Positions 33,601 through 39,234 of a stretch of DNA of 64,000 nt are shown here, piece after piece. The stretch is from Apostichopus japonicus (Eukaryota; Echinodermata; Holothuroidea; Aspidochirotida; Stichopodidae): the NCBI RefSeq assembly GCF_037975245.1, contig NC_092574.1, positions 25,067,213 through 25,131,212 on the forward strand, read 5' to 3'. How positions within the stretch are numbered: position 1 is the first letter of the stretch; each line of letters opens with the position of its first letter. The position numbers were made by a program, and so were the translations under genes. The notes below the pieces were generated by a model. The model was not told the DNA's origin and did no database searches. It worked only from the letters and a program-made list of their open reading frames with translations.

Positions 33601-36347
33601 ACTGTACAAAGAATATTGGATTGCAATGTCTACTTGCAATTTAGTACAGTACATGTACTGAAAGTAAACCCTATACAGTACTGTAATACTAAATTTATGA
33701 AATTCCTCTCCTCAAATTAAGATCAATTGCCTTGTAAAGCATGATTACTACTTAATGATATGCAACAGATTAATATCAGAGCTATGCAAGTACTAGCCAT
33801 GTTATACCCTTTATCAGTAACAGGGCTTGAGAGACTGAACTGACATACCCTGCACCACTAAAACCTGATTCCTTGCCTCTCCCATCTCTCCCTTTCTCCC
33901 CTCATCCACCCTCCACAGGCAGCACAAGGGGGCAATCCATGGAGCTGCACATCTCATCTCCTTCATGACCTTACTCTTGGCATCCTAAGTTTGCTAAAAA
34001 AAAGTATTGCATTTGTTTCCCACAGTTTGAACTTGTGTTAAAGTAAGTGGGCCTGACGTTTTGATCCTAGCAGGATCTTCTTCAGAGGCTGAAGGTTTGA
34101 ACTTGAGGATGACGTTTGAACTTGAGGTTTGAACTTGAAGCTGAAGGTTTGAACAGTTTGAACTTGAACGGACTTACGGTGTAGGTGTTCGCGAAACACT
34201 TTTTCGCACAATTTTGGCTAATCTGACCTATTACGTCATCAATCATGTAGGCAAAAATTTTTATGGTTCGGGCATCAACCCACCAAATTTGAACATGATC
34301 GGATTTACAGTGCAGGAGGAGTTCGTGACATTTTTGGCTCACTCACACACGCTCGCACGTGCTGACCCACATAGAAAGTCACTGTACAAACTTCTGCAGT
34401 ATAACAGTGACAACATGAAATATTTGTTATCCAACCCAAAGTCAGACTAGGAGAGAAACTGTTTTATTGTTCACGCATTACTGCTTGCATGAGCATAAAC
34501 CATTAGTTCAATGAGCCAGCACTGGGACAGTGCATTACAAAGCATGAACCAGCAAGTAATTATCAACAGTATAACAGATAAAATAGACAAATTAGGTCCT
34601 GTCCATCTGCCACACAAAAAGCATACATGTACTGGTAGTACTGAATGTCAAAAAATTATGGATCCAGGCCACTTTATTAATTAAAACATAATAAACTGTT
34701 GGTACCTCAAAGAATAATCCAGCAAGGTGTAAGATTTATCAAACTTATTGAACTCTTTGGAAAACTTTCACAGTCTAGGAAACTTCTAACAGAAATCCAG
34801 ATGGTGACCAGTGATTTAGATTTTTAAGTATTATTTTTATCCTTTTTGTATTGTGGAGCCAGGTGCAAACTGGCATCACGTACACATGCTAGCACACACA
34901 CACACATACCAGCAAATTTGCAAGGTTACTGAGCCTTCGGCATCGTAACCAAAAATAATTTAAATAACTCTTAAATGTCTCAACACAATATAGACAATTG
35001 GATCCTTAAACAAATTTGAGGCCGATCCTGATGACTTGTAAAAATCCATGCTAATACTGCCTTACATTCGAATGTCAAATGGCCACAATTTATACATTTT
35101 GAAATTGGCAAGAGCAGATAAACCTTAAAATTTAATATTCTTTTTCACCTGATATCAATACCTGGATAGAGTACTCGTTTTGTATTTGGATGGGGGGGGT
35201 ATCAAAAGTGCAGTTCTTGGAATTACTTTGTAATGATCTTACCTAAAAGTGTAGTCTCCTGTTACATATGCCACATCTCTCAGCATAACTTTTCCTGACA
35301 AGGCACTGAATGAAAATGAGCCTGGATAATTGAGAAGACATATTGAAGTGTAAATAAGACAATACGGGGTTACACCAGTTTATGAAGTATAATAGTGCCA
35401 ACATTGTATTATTGCCTATTAGCAAGTGTTCAGTGTCAAACTGAGACACTTTCAGGTGTGGCTACCAAACTAATCAAAATTTGTTCTTTTGATTTTCAAC
35501 ATCAAATTTTTAACCAAAGATAATGTTTACTCTAGCCTAGTTTACTGTACAAGAACAGGGTAGAGTTGTTTTGCCTTGTACTGTAAGCTCTGTATATAAA
35601 GCCTAACAAATGACACTTATAACAATAACATCAATATACAGTATATAGCGCTTTTATTTAAAGAAAATAAATTAAAGACATTTATAATCCAAACAAAGAC
35701 AAAATTCTATTTAATTAATAGCTTGAATAAAAAGTAAGAAGGGATTAAGTTAAAATTGGAAAGAGATTAGTCATTAAAATTTGTGACAGAAAGAAGAGTT
35801 TCTGGTTGAGATTAGACACAAATTACAATAAGTTTGTGAAAGACATTTGTGGCGGGTAGGGCATTCCACAAATTACGAAACACCCTGTTGCCAAACAATT
35901 TGGACTTACTAATGACTTGAAAAGGGGTTGGGCACTTATCTGCAAAAAATGCATGGACCCACCACAATAACATGTTAAAAAGGCATCTACTTTAAATAGG
36001 CCAGAGCCATGCCAAGGAAAATTTTAAAAAGAAGCAGGATGTGATGAATTCTGTTTGGTGCAGACTTGGCAGTACTACATAAAGACCATTTCCCAGTTCA
36101 GTGAGACAAACAATTTTACGAAATGCAAAAAAAAGATTCTCTAGCTGTGTTGATCTTACCTATGTGAATGTGACCTATATTACTTCCTCTGACTTTGTTG
36201 ATGATCCAGGTGAGAATGCTCCCAACGACTCTGGAGTTGTAAAATGTAATGTAAACAATCCAGACACACATTACCCCGGTCATTAATAGTGGCAACAGCA
36301 GCGTCTTGGTAACAGTGGTAAAGATATGATGGAAGTCCATTGTCAAA
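530..36347 (-). CDS. BLTP1: BLTP1 / KIAA1109 / Tweek orthologue, 5' part of gene (14 exons, continues off left edge)
   Basis: Giant bridge-like lipid-transfer protein. The family (human BLTP1/KIAA1109, fly Tweek, worm LPD-3, yeast Csf1) is ER-anchored by an N-terminal membrane segment and forms a hydrophobic groove of repeated beta-groove units that moves phospholipid between membranes; it is linked to PE supply for GPI-anchor synthesis and to synaptic-vesicle recycling. Seen here: 14 exons joining in frame (phases 1,2,1,2,0,2,1,2,0,0,1,1,0,2) give about 611 residues. The order of family landmarks is intact: YNSR near residue 37, HIHIGSFSFSALSGKV near 57-72, LRWWRPY, FHCYNRS, GRLVFGN, APRFMGEGFVV, PPPCW...GPWADRQR, QNWDLSL, NQYNWID. 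Vertebrate orthologues are about 5,000 residues, so this is roughly the first eighth. The start ATG at 36340 has A at -3 and G at +4. No frameshift or missing landmark is seen, so the gene looks functional. Identity rests on remembered family sequence, not an alignment. Confidence 0.93.
814..1128. mobile_element. Non-autonomous hAT-type MITE (315 bp) in intron 13
   Basis: Ends are inverted: CAGGTATGTGCTCA on the left and the complement of CAGGGATGTGCTCA on the right (13 of 14 matching). Direct repeats ATAAG (809-813 and 1129-1133) flank it as a 5-bp target-site duplication. The CAG start is typical of hAT, and 5-bp duplications are known in part of that superfamily. There is no coding capacity. 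The inner right part holds GC-rich repeats built on GCCGCCCAG and CTGGGCG, able to form a stem. It sits between exons 13 and 14. Confidence 0.7.
1306..1403 (-). CDS. BLTP1: BLTP1 coding exon 13 (residues 527-559)
   Basis: 98-base exon: 2 bases completing Val527 and 32 codons, CIGLIGDTLEMSVVLPFSEF then RPDIVPIRVLLR, phase 0 end. GxTLxxxxxLPFxxFxP matches the family. The longest open frame over this segment is a different frame; the exon frame is fixed by phase from exon 12. Acceptor CTTTCATAG, donor GTAAG. Confidence 0.9.
2182..2331 (-). CDS. BLTP1: BLTP1 coding exon 12 (residues 477-527)
   Basis: 150-base exon: 2 bases completing Asp477, 49 codons, 1 base of Val527. It carries IISDWSSKEDSDLLTFVPFT, then a strand with KEFEIILPNNQYNWIDTS. 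D-WSS, FxFVPxT and NQxNWID are clear family landmarks. Acceptor GGTTTTAG, donor GTAAG. Confidence 0.94.
2575..2692 (-). CDS. BLTP1: BLTP1 coding exon 11 (residues 438-477)
   Basis: 118-base exon: 39 codons plus 1 base of Asp477. It reads FDVSIHYPLMWNHHQNWDLS and then NKANWSFIYDHKEFLA. The YPxxWN..Q-W pattern and the xxFxFAxxxF-like end match the family. Acceptor TTTTCCCAG, donor GTAAGC. Confidence 0.92.
2915..3130. repeat. Dispersed repeat, copy 1 (intron 10)
   Basis: Shares several blocks in order with 15050-15290 (intron 5): CCTTCTCA, ATTCTCATTTCTGAGAACA, TTGACCTTGAAGAG and TGACATCACAGG followed by TAGTCCT. These are two diverged copies of one interspersed repeat in the same orientation. 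No terminal structure is evident. Confidence 0.55.
3596..3766 (-). CDS. BLTP1: BLTP1 coding exon 10 (residues 381-437)
   Basis: 171-base exon, 57 codons, phase 0 at both ends. It reads EAHNFYMEMGKGSYVETRIP, then FIVEPNGYVNKVTGQLLF and so on to SETLQ. The GxGSYxExxIP.xVExNGY...GQLL pattern matches the family. Acceptor CATTGCAG, donor GTAATG. Confidence 0.93.
3955..5428. repeat. 17-bp minisatellite, about 85 units, with higher-order pattern
   Basis: Unit is approximately GACAAGGTATTAATACA with common variants (ACAC for AGAC; a 15-base form reading TATTAACACACAAGG). It lies in intron 9 between exons 9 and 10. A marker variant, TATAGACAATG, recurs near 3977, 4079, 4213, 4349, 4482, 4599 and 4935. 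The three central spacings are 133-136 bp, which points to a higher-order repeat of about eight units. A non-coding satellite; no CRISPR-like spacers. Confidence 0.95.
5429..6775. other. Intron 9 remainder
   Basis: AT-rich sequence with short C and A runs (10 C at about 6100). I see no exon, tRNA or recognisable repeat. The short open frames have no recognisable motif. Confidence 0.5.
6776..6932 (-). CDS. BLTP1: BLTP1 coding exon 9 (residues 328-380)
   Basis: 157-base exon: 1 base completing Arg328 and 52 codons, GWIQKFFYPQDYKTM through LRLNIVSEASLEVLFIKNE, ending in phase 0. W-KFFxPxDY and F-LRxNI match the family. Acceptor GAAATATAG, donor GTAAGC. Confidence 0.92.
7582..7702 (-). CDS. BLTP1: BLTP1 coding exon 8 (residues 288-328)
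   Basis: 121-base exon: 2 bases completing Gly288, 39 codons, 2 bases of Arg328. It contains PPPCWAMDITCDKSNQFTYG then PWADRQR. The CW-xDI-C and YGPWADRQR landmarks are fully conserved. The linker before PPPCW is shorter than the one I remember in vertebrates. Acceptor TTTCTGTAG, donor GTATTA. Confidence 0.93.
8140..8311. repeat. Tandem repeat, about 47-52 bp unit, 3.5 copies (intron 7)
   Basis: Units start near 8143, 8195, 8241 and 8287, each with TTCACCAAACCTACACATCT followed by CTCCTACAGTGTACAT. Copies are almost identical, so the array is young. The flanking stretches of intron 7 (7703-8140 and 8312-10286) are AT-rich with no gene seen. Confidence 0.9.
10287..10528. repeat. Tandem duplication, 121-bp unit, 2 copies (intron 7)
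   Basis: 10287-10407 and 10408-10528 are about 90 percent identical. Shared blocks include ACTTGAATGAAAACAAGTAC and AATAAAGCATGTAGGCCATC. It ends about 370 bp before exon 7 in genomic order. No coding potential. Confidence 0.9.
10897..10976 (-). CDS. BLTP1: BLTP1 coding exon 7 (residues 261-288)
   Basis: 80-base exon: 1 base completing Lys261, 26 codons (APRFMGEGFVVCKSSKAKIH then YYYDEA), and 1 base of Gly288. The PRxMGEGFVV and YYYDE blocks are among the most conserved stretches of the family. Acceptor TTTTCAACAG, donor GTTAGT. Confidence 0.92.
12185..12303. repeat. G-rich homopurine tract, quadruplex- and triplex-prone
   Basis: Over 100 bases almost free of pyrimidines other than T, built from GGGGAAGAGGTAGG-like and GGGGTGGGG blocks. 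It contains many G3-G4 runs with short loops. It lies in intron 6. The G-rich strand is the plus strand, which is the non-transcribed (template-opposite) direction of BLTP1. Confidence 0.7.
12631..14698 (+). mobile_element. tRNA-derived SINE, interrupted by a hAT-type insertion
   Basis: The head 12631-12767 carries a pol III A-box-like GTGGTCAAGTGGTTAAGG and a perfect B-box GGTTCGAGTCCC, then a body with CCTTGGGCAAGGTACTT. The rest of the body and tail continue at 14514-14698 and end with GGCGCTATATAAAA and an ATT-rich tail. The element is flanked by 10-bp direct repeats ATTAGATCAG (12621-12630 and 14699-14708). Without the insertion it would be 322 bp, a normal SINE size. It sits in intron 6, and its right duplication ends 31 bases from the exon 6 splice donor. 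Confidence 0.85.
12768..14505. mobile_element. Non-autonomous hAT-type DNA transposon (1738 bp) inside the SINE
   Basis: Inverted ends CAGTGTTGGAAAACCTTG and the complement of CAGGGCTGGAAAACCTTG (16 of 18 matching). It is flanked by perfect 8-bp direct repeats GTGTATAA (12760-12767, 14506-14513), which fit the hAT target preference nTnnnnAn. Inner sub-terminal blocks repeat TTTCCCGCGAAC and related CCCGCG motifs at both ends. The largest open frames (62-107 codons) show no transposase motif, so it would need a transposase in trans. Its CpG-rich ends contrast with the AT-rich intron. Confidence 0.88.
14740..14930 (-). CDS. BLTP1: BLTP1 coding exon 6 (residues 198-261)
   Basis: 191-base exon: 63 codons plus 2 bases of Lys261. 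It begins GRLVFGNPLVPNVLVVGVEE and runs to IMLAPSKDYMAKVD. The GRLxFGN and IMLxPS blocks are family landmarks. The donor is read as GTACGT at 14739, four bases inside an alternative GTAAAC, because only this choice keeps frame into APRFMGEG. A SINE target-site duplication ends 31 bases into the following intron. Confidence 0.9.
15050..15290. repeat. Dispersed repeat, copy 2 (intron 5)
   Basis: Diverged match to 2915-3130. Shared blocks include CCTTCTCA, ATTTCTGAGAACA-like, TTGGCCTTGAAGAG and TGACATCACAGGCATTAGTC. It fills much of the 549-bp intron 5. Confidence 0.55.
15480..15561 (-). CDS. BLTP1: BLTP1 coding exon 5 (residues 170-197)
   Basis: 82-base exon: 1 base completing Ser170 and 27 codons, QVTTNETSDPASIWRDFFGV then VKFEITS, ending in phase 0. 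The SDPxSxWR..xxVKxxxxxG arrangement matches the family, and the glycine is the first residue of the next exon. Donor GTACGC is weak but forced by the reading frame; acceptor TTCTGACAG. Confidence 0.9.
15690..15835 (+). repeat. Dispersed family R1, copy (intron 4)
   Basis: Contains GGTCACCGAGGGCGCAGTGC and later GGAGACAGGTAGGAGAGGAG. The same two landmarks, in order, define copies at 22935-23100 (minus), 26818-26995 (plus) and, more diverged, 28685-28815 (minus). The half with GAGACAGGTAAG alone recurs at 11497-11550, 23810-23855, 24225-24285 and 29805-29860. Confidence 0.55.
16440..17080. repeat. Dispersed invertebrate repeat with GATAGA run and CAATAGCTCACTCCAG end
   Basis: Internally repetitive: TGACC/TGATC-TTTGA blocks followed by 'CCAAGTTTCAT' blocks recur about every 130 bp, then a GATAGAGTGATAGA microsatellite, then ACGCCGCACTGTAACAATAG and a GCATGCTGGTACAGTATGAG end. 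Repeats with this layout are widespread in marine invertebrate genomes (recalled, not searched). No protein is encoded. Confidence 0.55.
17190..17223. repeat. Perfect hairpin, 15-bp arms, 4-base loop
   Basis: ACTTACGAAACACAT, loop TGTT, then the exact complement ATGTGTTTCGTAAGT. It lies in intron 4 with no TE ends recognised around it. The left arm begins with ACTTACG, which on the minus strand reads as a splice donor CGTAAGT; the plus-strand right arm reads the same. Confidence 0.9.
17224..19037. other. Intron 4 remainder
   Basis: No gene seen. It holds C-rich patches at 17410-17450, 17690-17710 and 18715-18740. The segment 18700-19010 has the look of a decayed interspersed repeat (CCCCTCCCC, GGGCCCCCGTTTG) but no partner was found in the window. 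Confidence 0.4.
19038..19218 (-). CDS. BLTP1: BLTP1 coding exon 4 (residues 110-170)
   Basis: 181-base exon: 2 bases completing Asp110, 59 codons, 2 bases of Ser170. It contains LNVFLFGVEFHCYNRSALYS and FGLPSQMIPETNEKR. The FHxYNRS motif and the FGL..xxIP segment match the family's second strand set. The charged tail after IPE is variable between animals. Acceptor CGTTTTCAG, donor GTAAG. Confidence 0.93.
19510..19690. repeat. Homopyrimidine CCTCTCCTCC tract (intron 3)
   Basis: About 180 bases of nearly pure C/T built from irregular CTCCTCGC and CCTCTCCTC units. The 98-codon frame over it is low complexity. Such tracts can adopt triplex structure. It starts about 290 bp upstream, in transcription terms, of exon 4. 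Confidence 0.8.
20498..20565 (-). CDS. BLTP1: BLTP1 coding exon 3 (residues 87-110)
   Basis: 68-base exon: 1 base completes Arg87, 22 codons reading CQDALIVLRWWRPYKPLPAN then CK, and 1 base of Asp110. The RWW-PY block is a family landmark. Acceptor CTTTCCAG, donor GTATTT. It follows the 14.7-kb intron 2. Confidence 0.92.
20695..20785. repeat. 15-bp tandem repeat CCAACAAACACCTCC, 6 copies (intron 2)
   Basis: Units differ only in the last few bases. On the minus strand it reads as an open frame of Gly-Val-Cys-Trp repeats, which is an artefact. It sits about 130 bp upstream of the exon 3 acceptor. Confidence 0.9.
21618..21633. repeat. 16-bp perfect palindrome TACTGTACGTACAGTA
   Basis: Self-complementary with no loop, inside a cluster of GTAC-containing words. 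Unlike the hairpins elsewhere it has no flanking structure. Confidence 0.7.
21920..22200 (+). repeat. Candidate retroelement 3' tail (GGGGACGTTAAA ... CTAAACTAAACTAAAA)
   Basis: A GC-rich segment inside AT-rich intron sequence, containing ATGGGGACGTTAAATGG and ending in a TAAACTAAA-type short repeat after GATCCTTGGGACTCTAAAC. A similar end, GGGAACTTGAGAGTCCCTCC then CTACTAAACTAAACTAA, occurs at about 40080-40147. Both look like 3' tails of one non-LTR retroelement or SINE family. Confidence 0.4.
22935..23100 (-). repeat. Dispersed family R1, copy (intron 2)
   Basis: Reverse orientation of 26818-26995. Reading on the minus strand the order is GGTAGAATGAGAAGG, GGTCGCTGAGGGTGCAC, GTTAAAAGATTACTAG, GGTAGAATGAGGTGCTAAGG, GAGGAGACAGGTTAGC. 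Both GGTAGAAT blocks and the spacing are conserved. Confidence 0.6.
23390..23870 (+). repeat. Diverged direct duplication, copy 1 (intron 2)
   Basis: Matches 29460-29870 in the same order: TTATCCTT(T/C)CTC-CAGGAAGCA, ACCCTACA-CCCCC, ACATGGCT(A/-)GGTTTGG, CAGTGGAGGCACAGC, then CTCAATTGTC, then a GAGTGCTGAG-type family R1 fragment. Identity is patchy but colinear over about 450 bp. Confidence 0.55.
24820..24839. repeat. 20-bp perfect palindrome CATACATGTATACATGTATG
   Basis: Fully self-complementary without a spacer, in intron 2. No partner or TE ends recognised. Confidence 0.7.
26818..26995 (+). repeat. Dispersed family R1, copy (intron 2)
   Basis: Contains GGGTGGTAGAATGAGAAGG, GAGGGCGCACAGTGTTAAAA, CATGGTAGAATAAGAGTGCT and GAGGAGACAGGTTAGTGAGG in order. 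It is the plus-strand counterpart of 22935-23100 and the best copy for defining the family. Confidence 0.6.
29101..29191. repeat. 45-bp tandem duplication, 2 copies
   Basis: Units contain GTAACACTAGGCTGGC, GGGCC(C/T)AGCTGCT and ATATGTAACAG / CTATGTAACAG. Intron 2. Confidence 0.85.
29460..29870 (+). repeat. Diverged direct duplication, copy 2 (intron 2)
   Basis: Partner of 23390-23870 about 6 kb away in the same orientation. The same ordered blocks end with a weak family R1 fragment (GAGGGTGCTGGGTTTGTGAG). Confidence 0.55.
30056..30625. repeat. Tandem repeat of about 111 bp, 6 copies (intron 2)
   Basis: Units begin ATCAACTAGCTCAGACAGGT and start near 30056, 30146, 30257, 30368, 30480 and 30578. 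Each continues CTGCACCAG, CCAATGAGCTTTCAT, CTATGAAC-AAGAAT and AGCTGTGACATA. The outer copies are shorter and more diverged, the usual pattern of an array growing from its centre. Confidence 0.92.
34035..34160 (-). repeat. Second copy of GATCCTGCTAGGATC repeat plus TTTGAACTTGA tandem
   Basis: 34035-34095 is the reverse complement of the repeat at 320-378. It is followed directly by a TTTGAACTTGAGG / GAAGGTTTGAAC short tandem up to about 34160. Intron 2. Confidence 0.6.
35243..35321 (-). CDS. BLTP1: BLTP1 coding exon 2 (residues 61-87)
   Basis: 79-base exon: 2 bases completing Gly61, 25 codons, 2 bases of Arg87. It reads SFSFSALSGKVMLRDVAYVT then GDYTF, the start of the chorein-like first groove unit in this family. 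Acceptor TATCCAG, donor GTAAGA. The longest open frame at this position is in a different frame and is not the exon. Confidence 0.92.
35635..36110. repeat. Dispersed repeat with TATATAGCGCTTTTATTTAA end (intron 1)
   Basis: The TATATAGCGCTTTTAT start resembles the complement of the SINE tail GGCGCTATATAAAA. The body has GGGCATTCCACAAATTA and GTTTCTGGTTGAGATTAGAC. It resembles a repeat class common in echinoderm genomes (recalled, not searched). It occupies most of the 838-bp intron 1. Confidence 0.45.
36160..36347 (-). CDS. BLTP1: BLTP1 coding exon 1 (start codon, membrane anchor; residues 1-60)
   Basis: ATG at 36340-36338, preceded by only 7 exonic bases after a good 3' splice site (pyrimidine-rich tract then AAAAAG, exon start 36347). 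The 5' UTR must therefore lie mainly in an upstream exon. Residues about 13-35 form one hydrophobic segment (KTLLLPLLMTGVMCVWIVY followed by ITFYNSR), the family's ER-anchoring helix. The exon ends HIHI plus one base of Gly61 before GTAAG (phase 1). YITFYNSR and HIHIG are strongly conserved family landmarks. Confidence 0.93.
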
Positions 36348-36636
36348 CTTTTTATGAAAAAGAGAGGAAGGAATAAAAAATATGTCAGAGCTTAGCTTGT
36401 TAGCTTTAGATGATGATGACCCCAATTATACCCCTCTGCCCCCACCCCCCTTCCCCTACTGTACTTCAACTGTTCAACAGTGATTTATGACACCCATTGG
36501 TCATTTACAGTATCTAAAGAATATTAACAGTAATTATAGAACCTTGATGTCAATGACAGTGCTTCCCTGAAAAGGGACTTTATGCTAGCGTATCCAGCAA
36601 GCGATGTTATAGAGTAGCATAGATTCATGATTAGAA

Positions 36637-37471
36637 AACACTTGAGGTTGCTGGAGAAAGACATTTATGGTCGTACGTATTGTACAACTCACAAAGCAGC
36701 TTTTAGCTGTTGAAATGGATATGAATGGTGTCCTGGTGTTTAATTTTTTATCTACAACTAACAGACTTAGTCATACAAAATGCAAGGATACAGTATACAT
36801 ACAGTACATACAAAATAAAGTAAGTGTTTGTATTTTGTGATCAATGTGGAATTCTAAAAGCATATTCCACAAGCAGCAAACATGATCACATTGCACCTGT
36901 TTTGCATTACATCAACAAGAGTGAATTGTAAAGGCTTGTCAGAATGTATAGTACAGTACTTAAACTTAACCTGGCTATTTCCTGTTGGCAAGTACCTACT
37001 GTAGTCACATTTGAATTAAGCTATTTAAGAGCAATGCTACAGTACTTTGGGAAACAAAGTTCTGTGTTAACTAGCTAACAGGTCTGTAGCTTATAAACTC
37101 TTAAATTAAAGCTTGTTCCTCTAGCTTGGCCTAGGGCAATGATAGAATCATAAACATTTATTAATTAAAATGCCAATAATTAACAACAACTTGGCAATCC
37201 GAAATTCTGAAATAAAATGAGAATTTTAAGTGAAAAGTAACATTGCAAGTCTGGAACAAGGTAATTTTCTTAGGGAATTCAAAAAGTTCAAAAGGAAACA
37301 GAGAGTTCTGAAAATACTAACTGTCCAGTATCTGAAGATAAAAGTTACTCTGCTCAGATAATTCCCTGAATTATTTATACAGGTTGACAATATTAAAGCG
37401 ATCTAGGGTTAATACTGAGCTGATGTATACAGACTTAGATCTGCAGAAAACACTTGAGGTTGCTGGAGAAA
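36637..37471. repeat. 28-bp direct repeat pair in predicted 5' intron
   Basis: The 28 bases at 36637-36664 and 37444-37471 are identical. They read GAAAACACTTGAGGTTGC followed by TGGAGAAAGA. The 780 bases between are AT-rich with no gene seen. Confidence 0.75.
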
Positions 37472-38464
37472 GAACTGGCAATGGAGCTTGACTCTGGCCA
37501 AATGTGATCACATGAAGATTGGCACACACTGGAGGTTCCAAAATAGTATTTTTAAAACTAGTTGTTGGCATTCATTCCATCTAAAGCTCTGCTTTACTTT
37601 TGGTTTCATTAAGTAAACAGAACTGATACATCTTTGTCATTTTAGTTCCATTGTTTTTTGCACACTTGATAAACTCCAAGGAATCTCAGTAATGAGAAAA
37701 TTGGAAGAACTGATTTTATGCATTATTGTACAGTTGTACATATTGAACATCCAACTGTTACATAGCCTAATAGAGATGTTGGATAGGCCAAGAATTTTTA
37801 GCAGATTGTCCTTGGTAGCTACACTACATTTATTCAACTCGTACACTGAGCTACCATTTGGTTCATATTAGGCAATCATATTAGGCATGATAATAAGTTT
37901 TAATGCTATAATGTCCAAATAACTTTGACTGTTCCATATCTCCTGACTGGATCCTAAACTAACTTAGGCCAAGGCTAGTTGGGACCCACTAGGTTGGCGC
38001 CAGTATAAATTTCCATTCACTTTTGGGAGAAATTAAGTCATCTCAGTTGATGGAGTTGATGTGTGAAGCATCATTTGAATAACAAGGGAGCTTCTTTTTT
38101 TTAAACTTCTTTAGGCATTTGTCTACCATACAGCAGTTTTTGCGGTTTGTATTTCGAAAAGTCTAACCTTAATTGTGCTGTGTTTGTGCTTTCTTTTGGA
38201 CAGAGTTTGATCGAAATTTCACAAAATGTTATCTTATATGTTGGTGAGGAGATATATTTTTTCCCTGACTGAGTGGGATTTTGAAGATTCCCATTATCTA
38301 TTCAAGTGCTTCAAAGTTCATTACCTATCTTGCAATGGTAGCCCTAATGTTTATGTAGAGCCTATAGGCCTATGGCCTAACACTAGTAACAGTAACAATT
38401 AAAGTTATTTAGTTTAGCCTAGGCTATGGTATGTCAGTCTGGACTGCATCTAGGCTAAGCCAGG
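37472..38464. other. Predicted 5' intron, no gene seen
   Basis: AT-rich sequence without exon signals, tandem repeats or TE ends that I recognise. Confidence 0.4.
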
Positions 38465-38800
38465 GGTCATTGCCTTAAAGGCTCGCCCCAAACCGTGTGC
38501 GGCCATTTGGAAAAGTTAACTTTCTGTTGCTTGCAAGTGACGTTTTGTTTGTGTCGCTACAAAATGCAGACAGTAATGAAACCTGTTCCCTTAATTGTTA
38601 TCTTTAGCTGGACCTGAGATATCCATCACTGTGCTGTGGGTATTGACCGCTGACTGTACACTAGTGTCTAATTACGGACGGTAGCAAGCTGTGTGTTATT
38701 TTTTGGGATCGATGGTGGTGTTTAACACTTCTTTTACATCTCATTCGAAACTAGGCAAAATAACCGGCGTTTCTTTTCGCGCGAGTCTTCACACCCTTTT
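38465..38800 (+). repeat. Dispersed repeat, copy 1 (second copy at 53690)
   Basis: Shares with 53690-54030 the blocks AAAGTTAACTTTC(T/C)GTTGCTTGCA, CTACAAAATGCAGACAGTA, TTATCTTTAGCTGGACCTGA, ACTGTACACTAGTGTCTAAT and GGGATCGATGGTGGTGTTTA. Identity is about 85 percent. It leads directly into a non-LTR retrotransposon RT end, so it is probably part of that element or a target shared by two insertions. Confidence 0.75.
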
Positions 38801-38960
38801 AAACTCCAAAAGTCACAAAGTAGGTTTAACATTCGGCATAACTTTCTTTCTAATGAGGTTGTAAATGAGTGGAACAGTTTGAGAAAGTTGTACTTGCAAG
38901 TAGTGTGAATGGGTTTAAGAATGCTTTGGACAAGCACTTTAAAGGAATTGTCTGGTGGAA
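38755..38960 (+). pseudogene. C-terminal fragment of a non-LTR retrotransposon reverse transcriptase, frameshifted
   Basis: One frame reads KLQKSQSRFNIRHNFLSNEV then VNEWNSL (38800-38877). After a one-base shift the next frame reads EKVVLASSVNGFKNALDKHF. Together this is the hallmark C-terminal end of CR1/L2-type RT polyproteins (RFFxxRVVxxWNSLPxxVVxAxSxxxFKxxLDKH). The frame break and missing RT core show a dead fragment. It lies in the predicted 5' intron, opposite in strand to BLTP1. Confidence 0.8.
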
Positions 38961-39234
38961 GATTTTGATACATTGTCCTTGTAGTTATTATTTTTCTCTT
39001 TCTAACCATGTAAAAATTGTCCCCATTCGACATTTTCTTCTTGTAGAAATCTTGTTTTCAAATTCACCGGATGCTCAGTTGGTGTACTTGTATAGCGTTA
39101 CACATAGTACACTCACACTCAAACCACAGTTCATTAACTGTTCTTCGAACTCGCTGAAATAAAATTCACGGATCAAATTAACAGTAAAAGGAAACTTATA
39201 AAGTATTCGTTAAACCGAAAGATGAAACTTGGCG

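Larger units (their letters stand above)
20566..35242 (-). other. Intron 2 of BLTP1 (14.7 kb)
   Basis: No coding exon, tRNA or intact transposon seen. It is AT-rich with many copies of TGTACAGTA / TACTGTAC-type words, several tandem arrays (listed separately), family R1 copies and a diverged internal duplication. First large introns often carry enhancers, but nothing in the sequence proves one here. Confidence 0.6.
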
